Shown here: positions 44,277-52,509 of the stretch, in pieces
How positions within the stretch are numbered: the first letter of the stretch is position 1
How the letters are laid out: each line of letters opens with the position of its first letter
From: Meridianimarinicoccus roseus
Lineage (GTDB): Bacteria; Pseudomonadota; Alphaproteobacteria; Rhodobacterales; Rhodobacteraceae
Length of the DNA: 62,615 nucleotides
Direction: 5' to 3'
Assembly (NCBI RefSeq): GCF_003172915.1
Contig: NZ_QGKU01000066.1
Coordinates: forward strand, 1 to 62,615
The notes under the pieces: generated by a model
What the model saw: only the letters and a program-made list of their open reading frames with translations
Database searches by the model: none
What the model was told of the DNA's origin: nothing
Translations under genes and position numbers: made by a program

Positions 44277-45455
44277 TCAGTCCCGCCGGACCGGCGCCCC
44301 CCCGCGCCAGACCCCTGCCAGAACCGGCCCTGCACCATCGGCTGCGTCGACAAGGTGCACAAGATCGGCGCGCGCCCCCGGCACAAGCGCGCCGATATGC
44401 CCGCCCCGCCCTGCGACCCGCGCGGGCACGGCTGTCGCCATGCGCAGCGCGTGGCCCAGCGGAAGCCCCACATCCCGGCACAGCACACGCAGCGCCGTTG
44501 TCAGGTCCAGATCGGCCCCGGCAAGGGTCCCATCCGCCAGCGTCAACCGCCCGTCGCGGCGCCCGATTCGGCGGCCGTTCAACGTGAAGCCGTCCAGATC
44601 CGTGCCGGCGACCGCCATCGCGTCGCTGACTAGGAACACGTCGCCCGGACCGGCCTTTGCGCGCAGCCCGGCACCCATCGCGGCCGGATGCACGTGGATG
44701 CCGTCCGCAATCAGACCGGCGCTGACCCGCCCGTCCGCCAGCGCGGCGCCGACCACGCCCGGCTCGCGATTGCCCAGCTGGCGCATTGCGTTGAACAGAT
44801 GCGTCACACAGCGCGCGCCCGCATCAAAGGCCGCGCGGCAGGTGGCGAAATCGGCATCGGTGTGGCCCAGAGACACCACCGCTCCGGCCCGCGTCAGCGC
44901 GGCGATCTGGCCGTGGTCAGCCGCTTCGGGGGCCAGCGTGACCATCAGTACCGGCAGCGCATGAGCTGCCGCCAGCAGGGCGTCGAGATCCTGCCTCTGC
45001 ATCGGGCGGATAAGGGCCGGATCATGCGCGCCCTTGCGCCGCGGGTCGAGATGCGGACCTTCGAGATGCAAGCCGATGATGCCAGGAACACTTTCCGCCA
45101 CCGCTGCGCACACCGCTGCGACTGCCGCGGCCGTTACCTCGGGCGTATCGGTGATCAGCGTCGGCAGGATGCTGGTCGCGCCAAGCCGGGCGTGCGCCTG
45201 CGCCATGCGCCGCAGGGTTTTGGGCTCCGGCGCGTCGTTCAGCATCAGCCCGTCCCCGCCATTGACCTGCAAGTCCACATAACCCGGCACGAGCATCCCG
45301 CCGCCAAGATCCTGCACCGCGGTTCCGGCGGGGATATCGGAAGGGCTGGCAACCGCACGGATCGTGCCACCCTGCATCACCACTGCCGCGTCGCGGTGCC
45401 ATTCCGCGCCGTCGTGGATCAGCGGCGCGCGCAGGGCGGACAGCGGGCCGGTCAT
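44277..45455 (-). CDS. nagA: N-acetylglucosamine-6-phosphate deacetylase
   Basis: A 392-residue amidohydrolase removing acetate from GlcNAc-6-phosphate. Metal and substrate residues occur in GYVDLQVNGGDG, GLHLEGPHLDPRRKGAH (metal Glu), VSLGHTDAD, THLFNAM and ADGIHVHPAAM, with the catalytic Asp in LVSDAMAVAG. The ATG at 45455 overlaps the SIS gene's stop by four bases; an in-frame extension further upstream lies inside the SIS gene. Last gene of the minus-strand amino-sugar operon, and it ends 4 bp from the FAD reductase gene's end. Confidence 0.93.
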   Translation of the reverse strand: MTGPLSALRAPLIHDGAEWHRDAAVVMQGGTIRAVASPSDIPAGTAVQDLGGGMLVPGYVDLQVNGGDGLMLNDAPEPKTLRRMAQAHARLGATSILPTLITDTPEVTAAAVAAVCAAVAESVPGIIGLHLEGPHLDPRRKGAHDPALIRPMQRQDLDALLAAAHALPVLMVTLAPEAADHGQIAALTRAGAVVSLGHTDADFATCRAAFDAGARCVTHLFNAMRQLGNREPGVVGAALADGRVSAGLIADGIHVHPAAMGAGLRAKAGPGDVFLVSDAMAVAGTDLDGFTLNGRRIGRRDGRLTLADGTLAGADLDLTTALRVLCRDVGLPLGHALRMATAVPARVAGRGGHIGALVPGARADLVHLVDAADGAGPVLAGVWRGGAPVRRD

Positions 45456-46483
45456 ACCGTCTGGGTCACTTTCTTCAGGTGGCGCGGCGTGTCGGGGTCG
45501 ATTCCGCGTTCCACCGCAAGCCGTTCTACCACCGCGTAGAAGGTTGCAATCAGCGCCAGAGGGTCGGTCAGCGGATGCCCGGTGCGCACGTGCGCCAGCG
45601 ACGCCGCCCCGCCCCGCGCAGGCCCGGTGATGAAGGCCGCTGCGCCCTTGGCCGCGATCTGCGCAGCGATGTCGGCGACCATGGGTTCGGCCGCATCGGC
45701 CGCCGCAAGGCACAGCACCGGGAACCCCGCGTCCACGATGGACACCGGGCCATGCAGCACCTCGGCCGAGGAATAGCTTTCCGCGTGCAGCAGGCAGGTT
45801 TCCTTGAACTTCAGCGCCGCCTCGTTCGACATCGCCCAGGACGGGCCGCGACCAAGCGTATAAAGCGACGTGCGCGGGCCGATGGCGGCGCGCAGTTCCG
45901 GCCAGTCAAGCGCGACGGCATCCGCCAGCGCCTCGGGCAGCGCATGGACCGCGTTCAGCAGCGCCGCGTCCCCGCGCCAGGCCGCCAGCATCCGAAGCCC
46001 GGCCACGGCGGAGCAAACAAAGGTCTTTGTGGCCGCCACGCTGCGTTCGGGCCCGGCATGCAGCGCCAGCGTCCGGTCACATGCCGCGGCAAGCGGCGAG
46101 TCCGGGTCATTCGTGATCGCAAGGCTGAGCGCGCCATCGCGCCGTGCCGCGCGCGCCATTTCTACGATGTCGGGACTCTGCCCCGACTGCGACACCGAAA
46201 GGCAGGCGGCGCGGTCGAGCTTCATACGCCGCTTGTAGACCGACGCCACCGACGGGCCGACGGAGGCGACCGGAACACCCAGTTCCAGTTCGGCAGCGTA
46301 TTTCAGGAAGCTGCAGACGTGGTCGGACGACCCCCGTGCCACTGTTACCAGAACCGCCGGGTCAAGCACCCGCAGATCGGCTGCGGCGCCATCGATGGCC
46401 GCCGCGCCGTCGGTCAGCAGCCGGTCGACCGCCTGCGGGATCTCGTCGATCTCCTGACGCATCAGGCTGGGGGTCGGGGTCAT
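45452..46483 (-). CDS. SIS-domain sugar isomerase/deaminase (GlmS C-domain/AgaS-like)
   Basis: A 343-residue protein with two SIS domains and no glutaminase domain. Seen: VARGSSDHVCSFLKYAAE, SVSQSGQSPDIVEMARAA, TLGRGPSWAMSNEAALKFKETCLLHAESYSSAEVLHGPVSIVD and the C-terminal ERGIDPDTPRHLKKVTQTV, which match the isomerase part of GlmS. Such proteins act as glucosamine-6-phosphate deaminases (NagB-II) in proteobacteria lacking NagB. With NagA downstream this is the likely role: GlcN-6-P to fructose-6-P plus ammonia. AGGAG lies just upstream of the ATG at 46483. Confidence 0.88.
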   Translation of the reverse strand: MTPTPSLMRQEIDEIPQAVDRLLTDGAAAIDGAAADLRVLDPAVLVTVARGSSDHVCSFLKYAAELELGVPVASVGPSVASVYKRRMKLDRAACLSVSQSGQSPDIVEMARAARRDGALSLAITNDPDSPLAAACDRTLALHAGPERSVAATKTFVCSAVAGLRMLAAWRGDAALLNAVHALPEALADAVALDWPELRAAIGPRTSLYTLGRGPSWAMSNEAALKFKETCLLHAESYSSAEVLHGPVSIVDAGFPVLCLAAADAAEPMVADIAAQIAAKGAAAFITGPARGGAASLAHVRTGHPLTDPLALIATFYAVVERLAVERGIDPDTPRHLKKVTQTV

Positions 46484-47247
46484 GGCGTCTCCTGCGGTGT
46501 GGCGATCTGGAGTTCGGCGACGAAGTCGTAGGCGTCTCCGCGATAGAGCGAACGGGTGAATTCCACCACCCGTCCGGTCGCGAGGTAGGACACCCGTTCG
46601 ATCCGAAGCCCGGCCGCATGTTCGGCGACGCCCAGTCGGTCGGCATCGGCCCGGCCGAGATTGACCGCCGAGATCTTCTGCGTGGCGCGCACCGGTCGGT
46701 TGCCCTGGGCGTCCAGCACCTCGTAAAGCGATGTGGTCACGGCGGTCGGCACCGGAAGCAGGTCCGGCGGCAACGAAGCGCGTTCGAGGGCCATCGGCTG
46801 CCCGCCCGAAAGCCGAAGCCGCGCGATCCGCGCCACCTGCGCCTCGGGCGCCAGAGACAGCGCCTGCGCCTCGTCGGCCCCTGGCAGGAACAACCCCCGT
46901 TCCAGCCAGATCGATCGGGTTACCAGCCCACGCTGAGCCATGTCCTCGCTGAAGGATGTCAACCGCGTCAGCGACTGCAGCACCTTGGGGCGCGGGGTGA
47001 CGAAAGATCCGGACCCCTGCTTCTGTTCCACCAGCCCGCGTTCCACCAGCGCATGGATCGCCCGGCGCACAGTGACCCGTGACAGGCCAGTCAGCGCGGC
47101 GATCTCGCGCTCGGGCGGAAGCGGCGCGCCCGGAGGGAGCAAGCCCTCGTCCATGGCCGCCTCCAGCCGCTGACGCAGGCGTGCATAGCGCGGCCCGCCC
47201 CCGGCATCGACCCAACCTTCGGGTGCAAGGAAATCCCCGATGCTCAT
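46480..47247 (-). CDS. GntR-family regulator with UTRA sensor domain
   Basis: A 255-residue GntR/HutC-type regulator. The winged helix is at about 20-85 (LPPEREIAALTGLSRVTVRRAIHALVERGLVEQKQGSGSFV), the UTRA ligand domain at about 100-250 (YEVLDAQGNRPVRATQKISAV, ERVSYLATGRVVEFTRSLYRGD). UTRA regulators of this type sense phosphorylated amino sugars. It overlaps the kinase gene upstream and the SIS gene downstream by four bases each, so it is made with the pathway enzymes and probably controls both arms of the divergent locus through the paired sites at 48130 and 48242. Confidence 0.9.
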   Translation of the reverse strand: MSIGDFLAPEGWVDAGGGPRYARLRQRLEAAMDEGLLPPGAPLPPEREIAALTGLSRVTVRRAIHALVERGLVEQKQGSGSFVTPRPKVLQSLTRLTSFSEDMAQRGLVTRSIWLERGLFLPGADEAQALSLAPEAQVARIARLRLSGGQPMALERASLPPDLLPVPTAVTTSLYEVLDAQGNRPVRATQKISAVNLGRADADRLGVAEHAAGLRIERVSYLATGRVVEFTRSLYRGDAYDFVAELQIATPQETP

Positions 47248-48131
47248 GCGGCGGCCCCGTCCGCCAGCCGGGCGGCCATCCGCAGCGCCCCGTCCAGCGC
47301 CGTTGCCTTTGCCGGGACGATGGCGGCGGCGGTCGGCGCGGGCAGGTAGGGCACGTAGTGCGGCGCAAGCCCCCCGGTCAGGCAAAGTGGGTCCGGTGGA
47401 CGCCATCCCAGCGCCTCCAGCGCGGCCTGCACATGTGCCGCGCCCGCGCGCATCAGGAACAGCCCTGCAGCGTCCCCGTCCCGCGCCGCCGCGACAACGC
47501 GCGGCGCCAGCGCGGCGTAATCCGCCGGACGCGCCCCTGCCACGAAGGCCAGAATACCCTCAGGACCGCCGTCATACCCGTCGCGGGTGGCCCGGCTAAG
47601 CGCCGTTGCGGGAACCAAGCCGTCTTCCACATGCAGCACCCGTGCGAGCAGCCCGCGCCCCAGCCACGCGCCCGACGCCTCGTCGCCCAGCACGAAACCC
47701 CATCCGCCGCGCAGGTCCACCGCGCCGCCCGCCTGTCGTGCGAAGAACGATCCGGTGCCCAGCCCCGCCACTGCCCCGTCCCCGTCACCGAGCGCACCCA
47801 CGACCGCGGGCACGCAGTCCTCGACAACCTTGGCCCGGCCGAGCGGCAGCCGCGCGGCTATGGCGGCGGCGACACGCGGGCCGGTCACCCCGGCCAGCCC
47901 CAGCACGCCACAGGCGCGCTCCAGCCCGTCCCCCTCCAGCCCGGCAAGGCGCGCGGCCTCGTGCAACCCCGCGCGAAGCGTGGCGACTGCGCCATCAGGG
48001 TCCGAATGGACATTGGCCGAGGCGACATGAAGTTCGGTCCTCTCGTCGCCCTTCAAAAGCGCGATCCGGCACGATGTGCCGCCGCCGTCGACGCCGATCA
48101 GACAGGAAGGGTTATGCCGCAACATATGCAT
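47244..48131 (-). CDS. BadF/BadG/BcrA/BcrD-type ATPase, probable N-acetyl amino-sugar kinase
   Basis: A 295-residue ASKHA-fold kinase. PHOSPHATE-1 motif IGVDGGGTSCRIAL (residues 12-25), PHOSPHATE-2-like GLGTGSFFAR, and ADENOSINE-type LTGGLAPHYVPYL. The BadF group includes GlcNAc and MurNAc kinases. In this locus it likely phosphorylates imported GlcNAc or MurNAc at C6 for NagA or MurQ. Two in-frame ATGs at 48131 and 48125 follow the repeat-bearing region closely, leaving a short leader; AAAGG lies about 11 bases ahead of the first. First gene of the minus-strand arm. Confidence 0.84.
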   Translation of the reverse strand: MHMLRHNPSCLIGVDGGGTSCRIALLKGDERTELHVASANVHSDPDGAVATLRAGLHEAARLAGLEGDGLERACGVLGLAGVTGPRVAAAIAARLPLGRAKVVEDCVPAVVGALGDGDGAVAGLGTGSFFARQAGGAVDLRGGWGFVLGDEASGAWLGRGLLARVLHVEDGLVPATALSRATRDGYDGGPEGILAFVAGARPADYAALAPRVVAAARDGDAAGLFLMRAGAAHVQAALEALGWRPPDPLCLTGGLAPHYVPYLPAPTAAAIVPAKATALDGALRMAARLADGAAA

Positions 48132-48145
48132 ACCACTATAATACC
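48130..48145 (-). promoter_or_regulatory. Candidate GntR operator, kinase side
   Basis: On the minus strand this reads GGTATTATAGTGGTAT, a direct repeat GGTAT-N6-GGTAT with an 11-bp period. It overlaps the start codon region of the kinase gene. It matches the 16-mer at 48242-48257 at 13 of 16 positions. Confidence 0.5.
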
Positions 48146-48241
48146 TTTCAGGCTGCGAAAAGCGATTCTTGCATCAATAAAGCTCCAAACCGGACCACTT
48201 GACCGCAATAACAGCCCAAATAGAGTTTTCGTTGGACAACA

Positions 48242-48257
48242 GGTATTCTATCGGTAT
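48242..48257 (+). promoter_or_regulatory. Candidate GntR operator, murQ side
   Basis: GGTATTCTATCGGTAT, the same GGTAT-N6-GGTAT arrangement as the site on the kinase side but facing the murQ arm, 26 bp before the murQ start codon. Together the two sites bracket an AT-rich divergent promoter region with a TTGACC box at 48199-48204. Confidence 0.5.
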
Positions 48258-48282
48258 CTTTTGCGAGATTGCAGGAGATGTG

Positions 48283-49194
48283 ATGGATTCGCCCCCCTCT
48301 GAACCGGATTCGGAAGCGCTGGACGCTCTGCCGCCCACGGCGGCCCTTGATCTGCTGCTGGGCCGACAGCAGGCCGCGCTGGCGGCGGTCCGCGGCGCGC
48401 TGCCCGCATTGCAGGACGGGGCGGCGCTGATGGCGCGCAGCCTGCGTAGCGGCGGGAAGGTCGTCTATGCGGGGGCCGGGTCGTCGGGCCTGATGGCAAT
48501 GGCCGATGCGATGGAACTGCCCGGCACGTTCGGCATTCAGGTGGCGCAGATCGGAATCTGCATGGCAGGCGGATTGCCACGCGATGCCCATATGCCTGGC
48601 GGCACCGAGGACGAGACAGAGGATGCGGCAAGGGAAGCCGCCCTGCTTGGCCCGCATGACACGGCGATCGTGGTCACTGCAAGCGGCAGCACGCCCTTCG
48701 CGCTGGCCTTCGCGCGCACCGCGCGTATGCACGGCGCGACGGTGATCGGGCTGGCGGGTCCGCCCGATGCCGTACTTTTTGCCCATGCAGATGTGGCCGT
48801 GTGCCTGCGTACCCCGCCCGAGCCGCTGGCCGGGTCCACACGGATGGGGGCTGGAACGGCGCAGAAAGCGGCGCTGAACATGATGTCCACGCTCGCGGGC
48901 GTCGCGCTTGGCCACGTCCATGACGGGCAGATGGTCAACCTGCGCGCAGACAACATCAAGCTGCGGGATCGCGCCCGCGCCATGGTCGCACGGATAGGCG
49001 GCGTCGGTGAAGAGCGCGCCGCCGCTCTGCTGGACGCCACCGGAGGCGAGGTGAAACCGGCGATCGCACTGGCATCCGGCGCGCCCGATCCGGGCACGGC
49101 GCGGCGCATCATCGCCGACGCGCAGGGGCATCTGCGCGCCGCGCTCGCCGAGTTGAACAGACAACCACAAAGACAAACGGGGAGACCGACATGA
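48283..49194 (+). CDS. murQ: N-acetylmuramic acid 6-phosphate etherase
   Basis: A 303-residue SIS-fold etherase that removes the D-lactyl ether from MurNAc-6-phosphate to give GlcNAc-6-phosphate. Diagnostic: YAGAGSSGLMAMADAMELPGTFG, the catalytic Glu region GGTEDETEDAAREA, TASGSTPFA, and NLRADNIKLRDRA near the C-terminus. GGAGATGTG precedes the ATG at 48283; an earlier in-frame ATG at 48199 would run through the operator. It is divergent from the kinase/NagA arm and its product is the NagA substrate, tying both arms together. Its stop overlaps the binding-protein gene by four bases. Confidence 0.91.
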   Translation: MDSPPSEPDSEALDALPPTAALDLLLGRQQAALAAVRGALPALQDGAALMARSLRSGGKVVYAGAGSSGLMAMADAMELPGTFGIQVAQIGICMAGGLPRDAHMPGGTEDETEDAAREAALLGPHDTAIVVTASGSTPFALAFARTARMHGATVIGLAGPPDAVLFAHADVAVCLRTPPEPLAGSTRMGAGTAQKAALNMMSTLAGVALGHVHDGQMVNLRADNIKLRDRARAMVARIGGVGEERAAALLDATGGEVKPAIALASGAPDPGTARRIIADAQGHLRAALAELNRQPQRQTGRPT

Positions 49195-50444
49195 AACCGA
49201 ACACCCTTGGCGCAGCTCTGCTGGGCACGACGCTGGCAGCAACCGGCGCGACCGCGCAGGACGTAACACTGACCATCGAAAGCTGGCGCAACGACGATCT
49301 TGCGATCTGGCAGGACCAGATCATCCCGGCCTTCGAAGCGGACAATCCCGGCATCAAGCTGCGCTTCACGCCATCCGCTCCGGCCGAGTACAACGCGGTG
49401 CTCAATTCAAAGCTGGACGCGGGTTCTGCCGGCGACCTGATCACCTGCCGCCCGTTCGACGCCTCGCTGGCGCTTTACGAGGCCGGTCATCTGGCCGACC
49501 TTTCGGACCTGTCCGCGATGGGCGACTTCCCGGATGTGGCCAAGTCGGCCTGGCAGACGGATGATGGCAGCGCGACCTTCTGCGTGCCGATGGCATCGGT
49601 GATCCACGGCTTCATCTACAACGCCGACGCCTTCGCCGAACTCGGCTTGGAAGAACCCGAAACGGTCGACGAATTCTTCGCCGTGCTGGATGCGATCAAG
49701 GAAGATGGCGGCTACATCCCGATGGCGATGGGCACCAACGACCAGTGGGAAGCAGCCACTATGGGCTACAACAATATCGGTCCGAACTACTGGAAGGGCG
49801 AGGAGGGTCGCAAAGCGCTCATCGCAGGTGAGCAGTCGCTGACCGACGAGCCCTGGGTCGCGCCGTTCCGCCAACTGGCCCGGTGGAACGAATATCTCGG
49901 GTTCGGCTATGAAGCCCAGACCTACCCGGACAGCCAGAACCTGTTCACATTGGGCCGCGCCGCGATCTATCCCGCCGGATCATGGGAAATCTCCGGCTTC
50001 AATACCCAGGCCGATTTCGCGATGGGCGCCTTCCCGCCGCCGGTCCCCGAGGCCGGGCAGGAGTGCCATATCTCGGATCATACCGACATCGCGCTGGGGC
50101 TGAACGCGGCATCGCCGAACGCGGAAGCCGCGCGCACCTTCCTGAACTGGGTCGGTTCCGCCGAGTTCGCCAGCCTTTACGCCAACGCGCTGCCGGGCTT
50201 CTTCCCGCTGTCGTCCCATGACGTCCAACTCGAAGACCCGCTGGCACAGGAATTTGTCTCGTGGCGGCAGGAATGCGCCTCCACCATCCGGTCCACATAC
50301 CAGATCCTGTCCCGCGGCACGCCGAACCTCGAGAACGAGACCTGGAACGCCTCGGCCCAGGTGATCCGCGGTGCCGAAAGTCCCGAAGACGCGGCGGCGC
50401 GCCTGCAAGACGGCCTCGCCAGCTGGTACGAGCCGCAGCAGTAA
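49191..50444 (+). CDS. Extracellular solute-binding protein, family 1 (sugar ABC importer)
   Basis: A 417-residue CUT1-type periplasmic binding protein. The signal peptide is residues 1-23 (KPNTLGAALLGTTLAATGATAQ). The mature part runs DVTLTIESWRNDDLAIWQDQIIPAFEADNPGIKLRF, SAGDLITCRPFDASLALYEAGHLADLSDL, FTLGRAAIYPAGSWEISGF. It probably binds GlcNAc, anhydro-MurNAc or a muropeptide sugar, as judged from murQ upstream. It is followed by a strong hairpin and a 300-bp gap before the permeases. Confidence 0.9.
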   Translation: MKPNTLGAALLGTTLAATGATAQDVTLTIESWRNDDLAIWQDQIIPAFEADNPGIKLRFTPSAPAEYNAVLNSKLDAGSAGDLITCRPFDASLALYEAGHLADLSDLSAMGDFPDVAKSAWQTDDGSATFCVPMASVIHGFIYNADAFAELGLEEPETVDEFFAVLDAIKEDGGYIPMAMGTNDQWEAATMGYNNIGPNYWKGEEGRKALIAGEQSLTDEPWVAPFRQLARWNEYLGFGYEAQTYPDSQNLFTLGRAAIYPAGSWEISGFNTQADFAMGAFPPPVPEAGQECHISDHTDIALGLNAASPNAEAARTFLNWVGSAEFASLYANALPGFFPLSSHDVQLEDPLAQEFVSWRQECASTIRSTYQILSRGTPNLENETWNASAQVIRGAESPEDAAARLQDGLASWYEPQQ

Positions 50445-50470
50445 AGCGGCCCGTGATGCCGCGCCAGATC

Positions 50471-50498
50471 GGCCCCTTCGCAGCGCGGCGAAGGGGCC
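50471..50498 (+). terminator. Attenuator-type hairpin after the binding-protein gene
   Basis: GGCCCCTTCGC (50471-50481) pairs perfectly with GCGAAGGGGCC (50488-50498) around a 6-nt loop; no U-tract follows. A second, weaker stem (GGCCCCG 50545-50551 / CGGGGCC 50563-50569) lies in the same 299-base gap, which otherwise shows no gene. The pair probably limits read-through into the permease genes so that the binding protein is made in excess. Confidence 0.55.
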
Positions 50499-50743
50499 GT
50501 ACGCCACCGGCGCGGCACGTTGCGGTCAGAAGCTGCCGGGACGAGGCCCCGCCGCCTTTCGCCGGGGCCGTTCGCTGCCGGACCCCGAAGCGGCCAGAGG
50601 AACGACATTCATGTTTAGTGCACACGGACAAGCCAGCCAAAGGAGCGCGGCAGGGGCAAAACCGCCATTGAACTTGACGGCGGGTGGCCCGCTGTCGGCC
50701 GTGCTGACGGCAACGGGCGGCAACAGCCGCGGGTGGGCGCGCC

Positions 50744-51661
50744 TTGTCTGAGCGCCGCCCGGTTCGATGGCACATCGTGGTGTTTCTTGCGCCCGCGGTG
50801 ATAGTCTACACCGCCGTCATGATCCTGCCGCTCTTCGCCACTTTGCGACTGGCTCTTTTTGCCGAGGTAGAGCAGACGCGCGTCTTTGTCGGGCTGGACA
50901 ATTTCCGCACGCTTTTCGGAGATCCGCGCTGGTCGGCAAGCTTCTGGAACGCGCTTGGCAACAATTTCTGGTTCTTCGCGATCCACATGGCTGTGCAGAA
51001 CCCGATCGGGATCGCGCTGGCAGCGATCCTGTCCAGTCCGCGCCTGCGCTTCGCTCATCTCTACCGCTCGGCCATCTTCGTGCCGACGATCCTCTCCTTC
51101 GTGATCGTCGGCTTCGCGTGGAAGCTGATCCTTTCGCCGATCTGGGGCATCGCACCGAACATGCTCGACGCGATCGGGCTGCAAAAGCTTTATGCCCCGT
51201 GGCTCGGCCTGGAAAGCACGTCGCTGACCACGCTGGCGCTGATCTCGGTCTGGCAGTTCGTCGGCATTCCGATGATGCTGATCTACGCCGCGCTTCTCTC
51301 GATCCCGGATGAAATCCTCGAAGCGGGCGAGTGCGACGGCATCACCGGCCTGTCCGCCTTCTGGAAGATCAAGCTGCCGCTGATCCTGCCATCCATCGGG
51401 ATCATCTCGATCCTGACCTTCGTGGGCAATTTTAACGCGTTCGACCTGATCTATTCGGCACAGGGCGCACTGGCGGGCCCGAATTTCGCCACCGACATCC
51501 TCGGCACATTCATGTACCGGACCTTCTTCGGGTTCCAGTTGCAACTGGGCGATCCGCACATGGGGTCGGCCATCGCAACGGCGATGTTCGGGATCATCCT
51601 GATCGGCGTGTGCATCTACCTGTTCGGCATCCAGACGCGGCTGCGCCGCTACCAGTTCTAG
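50744..51661 (+). CDS. Sugar ABC transporter permease (MalF/UgpA type)
   Basis: A 305-residue inner-membrane permease with about six helices: WHIVVFLAPAVIVYTAVMILPLFATL, HMAVQNPIGIALAAIL and the EAA loop EAGECDGITGLSAFWKIKLPLILPSI. The start is a TTG at 50744 (MSERRPVRWH); no ATG fits the family N-terminus, so initiation is uncertain. It pairs with the MalG-type permease that follows. Confidence 0.87.
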   Translation: MSERRPVRWHIVVFLAPAVIVYTAVMILPLFATLRLALFAEVEQTRVFVGLDNFRTLFGDPRWSASFWNALGNNFWFFAIHMAVQNPIGIALAAILSSPRLRFAHLYRSAIFVPTILSFVIVGFAWKLILSPIWGIAPNMLDAIGLQKLYAPWLGLESTSLTTLALISVWQFVGIPMMLIYAALLSIPDEILEAGECDGITGLSAFWKIKLPLILPSIGIISILTFVGNFNAFDLIYSAQGALAGPNFATDILGTFMYRTFFGFQLQLGDPHMGSAIATAMFGIILIGVCIYLFGIQTRLRRYQF

Positions 51662-51669
51662 GGGCCACG

Positions 51670-52509
51670 ATGACAACAGCCCGCCACAGCCCGCTCAATT
51701 CGCTGGCCGCCCATGCGGCGCTCATCGCCTACGTGATCGTGGCGCTGTTCCCGGTCTTCGTGATCGTGATCAACAGCTTCAAGGACCGCAGATCGATCTT
51801 TCGCGAACCATTGGCCCTGCCCGACGCCGACAGCTTTTCGCTGATCGGCTACCAGACCGTACTGAAGCAGGGGGATTTCTTCCTTTACTTCCAGAACTCG
51901 ATGATCGTCACCGTGGCGTCGCTGTTCTTCATCCTGCTGTTCGGGGCGATGGCCGCATTTGCCCTGGCCGAATACCGGTTTCGCGGCAACCTGCTGATGG
52001 GGCTCTACCTCGCGCTCGGGATCATGATCCCGATCCGTATCGGCACCGTCGCGATCCTTGAGATGATGGTCGCGACCGGCCTCGTGAACACGCTCTGGGC
52101 GCTGATCCTCGTCTACACGGCGCAGGGCCTGCCGCTGGCGGTTTTCATCCTGTCGGAGTTCATGCGCCAGGTGTCCGACGACCTGAAGAACGCGGGGCGC
52201 ATTGATGGGCTGTCCGAATACCGCATCTTCGCGCAGCTTGTCGTGCCGCTGGTGCGCCCCGCGCTGGCCACCGTAGCGGTGTTCAACATGATCCCGATCT
52301 GGAACGACCTGTGGTTCCCCCTGATCCTCGCTCCGGCCGAGGAAACCAAGACACTCACGCTGGGAAGCCAGGTCTTCATCGGCCAGTTCGTCACCGACTG
52401 GAACGCGGTACTGTCCGCGCTCAGCATGGCGATCCTGCCGGTGATGGGCCTTTACGTCATCTTCTCGCGGCAATTGATCCGCGGCATCACATCCGGAGCC
52501 GTCAAATGA
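51670..52509 (+). CDS. Sugar ABC transporter permease (MalG/UgpE type)
   Basis: A 279-residue permease with about six helices (AALIAYVIVALFPVFVIVINSFKDRRSIF) and the EAA loop NAGRIDGLSEYRIFAQLVVPLVRPAL. The ATG at 51670 lies 8 bp after the first permease's stop with AGGGG upstream. The stop overlaps the next gene by four bases. Confidence 0.89.
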   Translation: MTTARHSPLNSLAAHAALIAYVIVALFPVFVIVINSFKDRRSIFREPLALPDADSFSLIGYQTVLKQGDFFLYFQNSMIVTVASLFFILLFGAMAAFALAEYRFRGNLLMGLYLALGIMIPIRIGTVAILEMMVATGLVNTLWALILVYTAQGLPLAVFILSEFMRQVSDDLKNAGRIDGLSEYRIFAQLVVPLVRPALATVAVFNMIPIWNDLWFPLILAPAEETKTLTLGSQVFIGQFVTDWNAVLSALSMAILPVMGLYVIFSRQLIRGITSGAVK

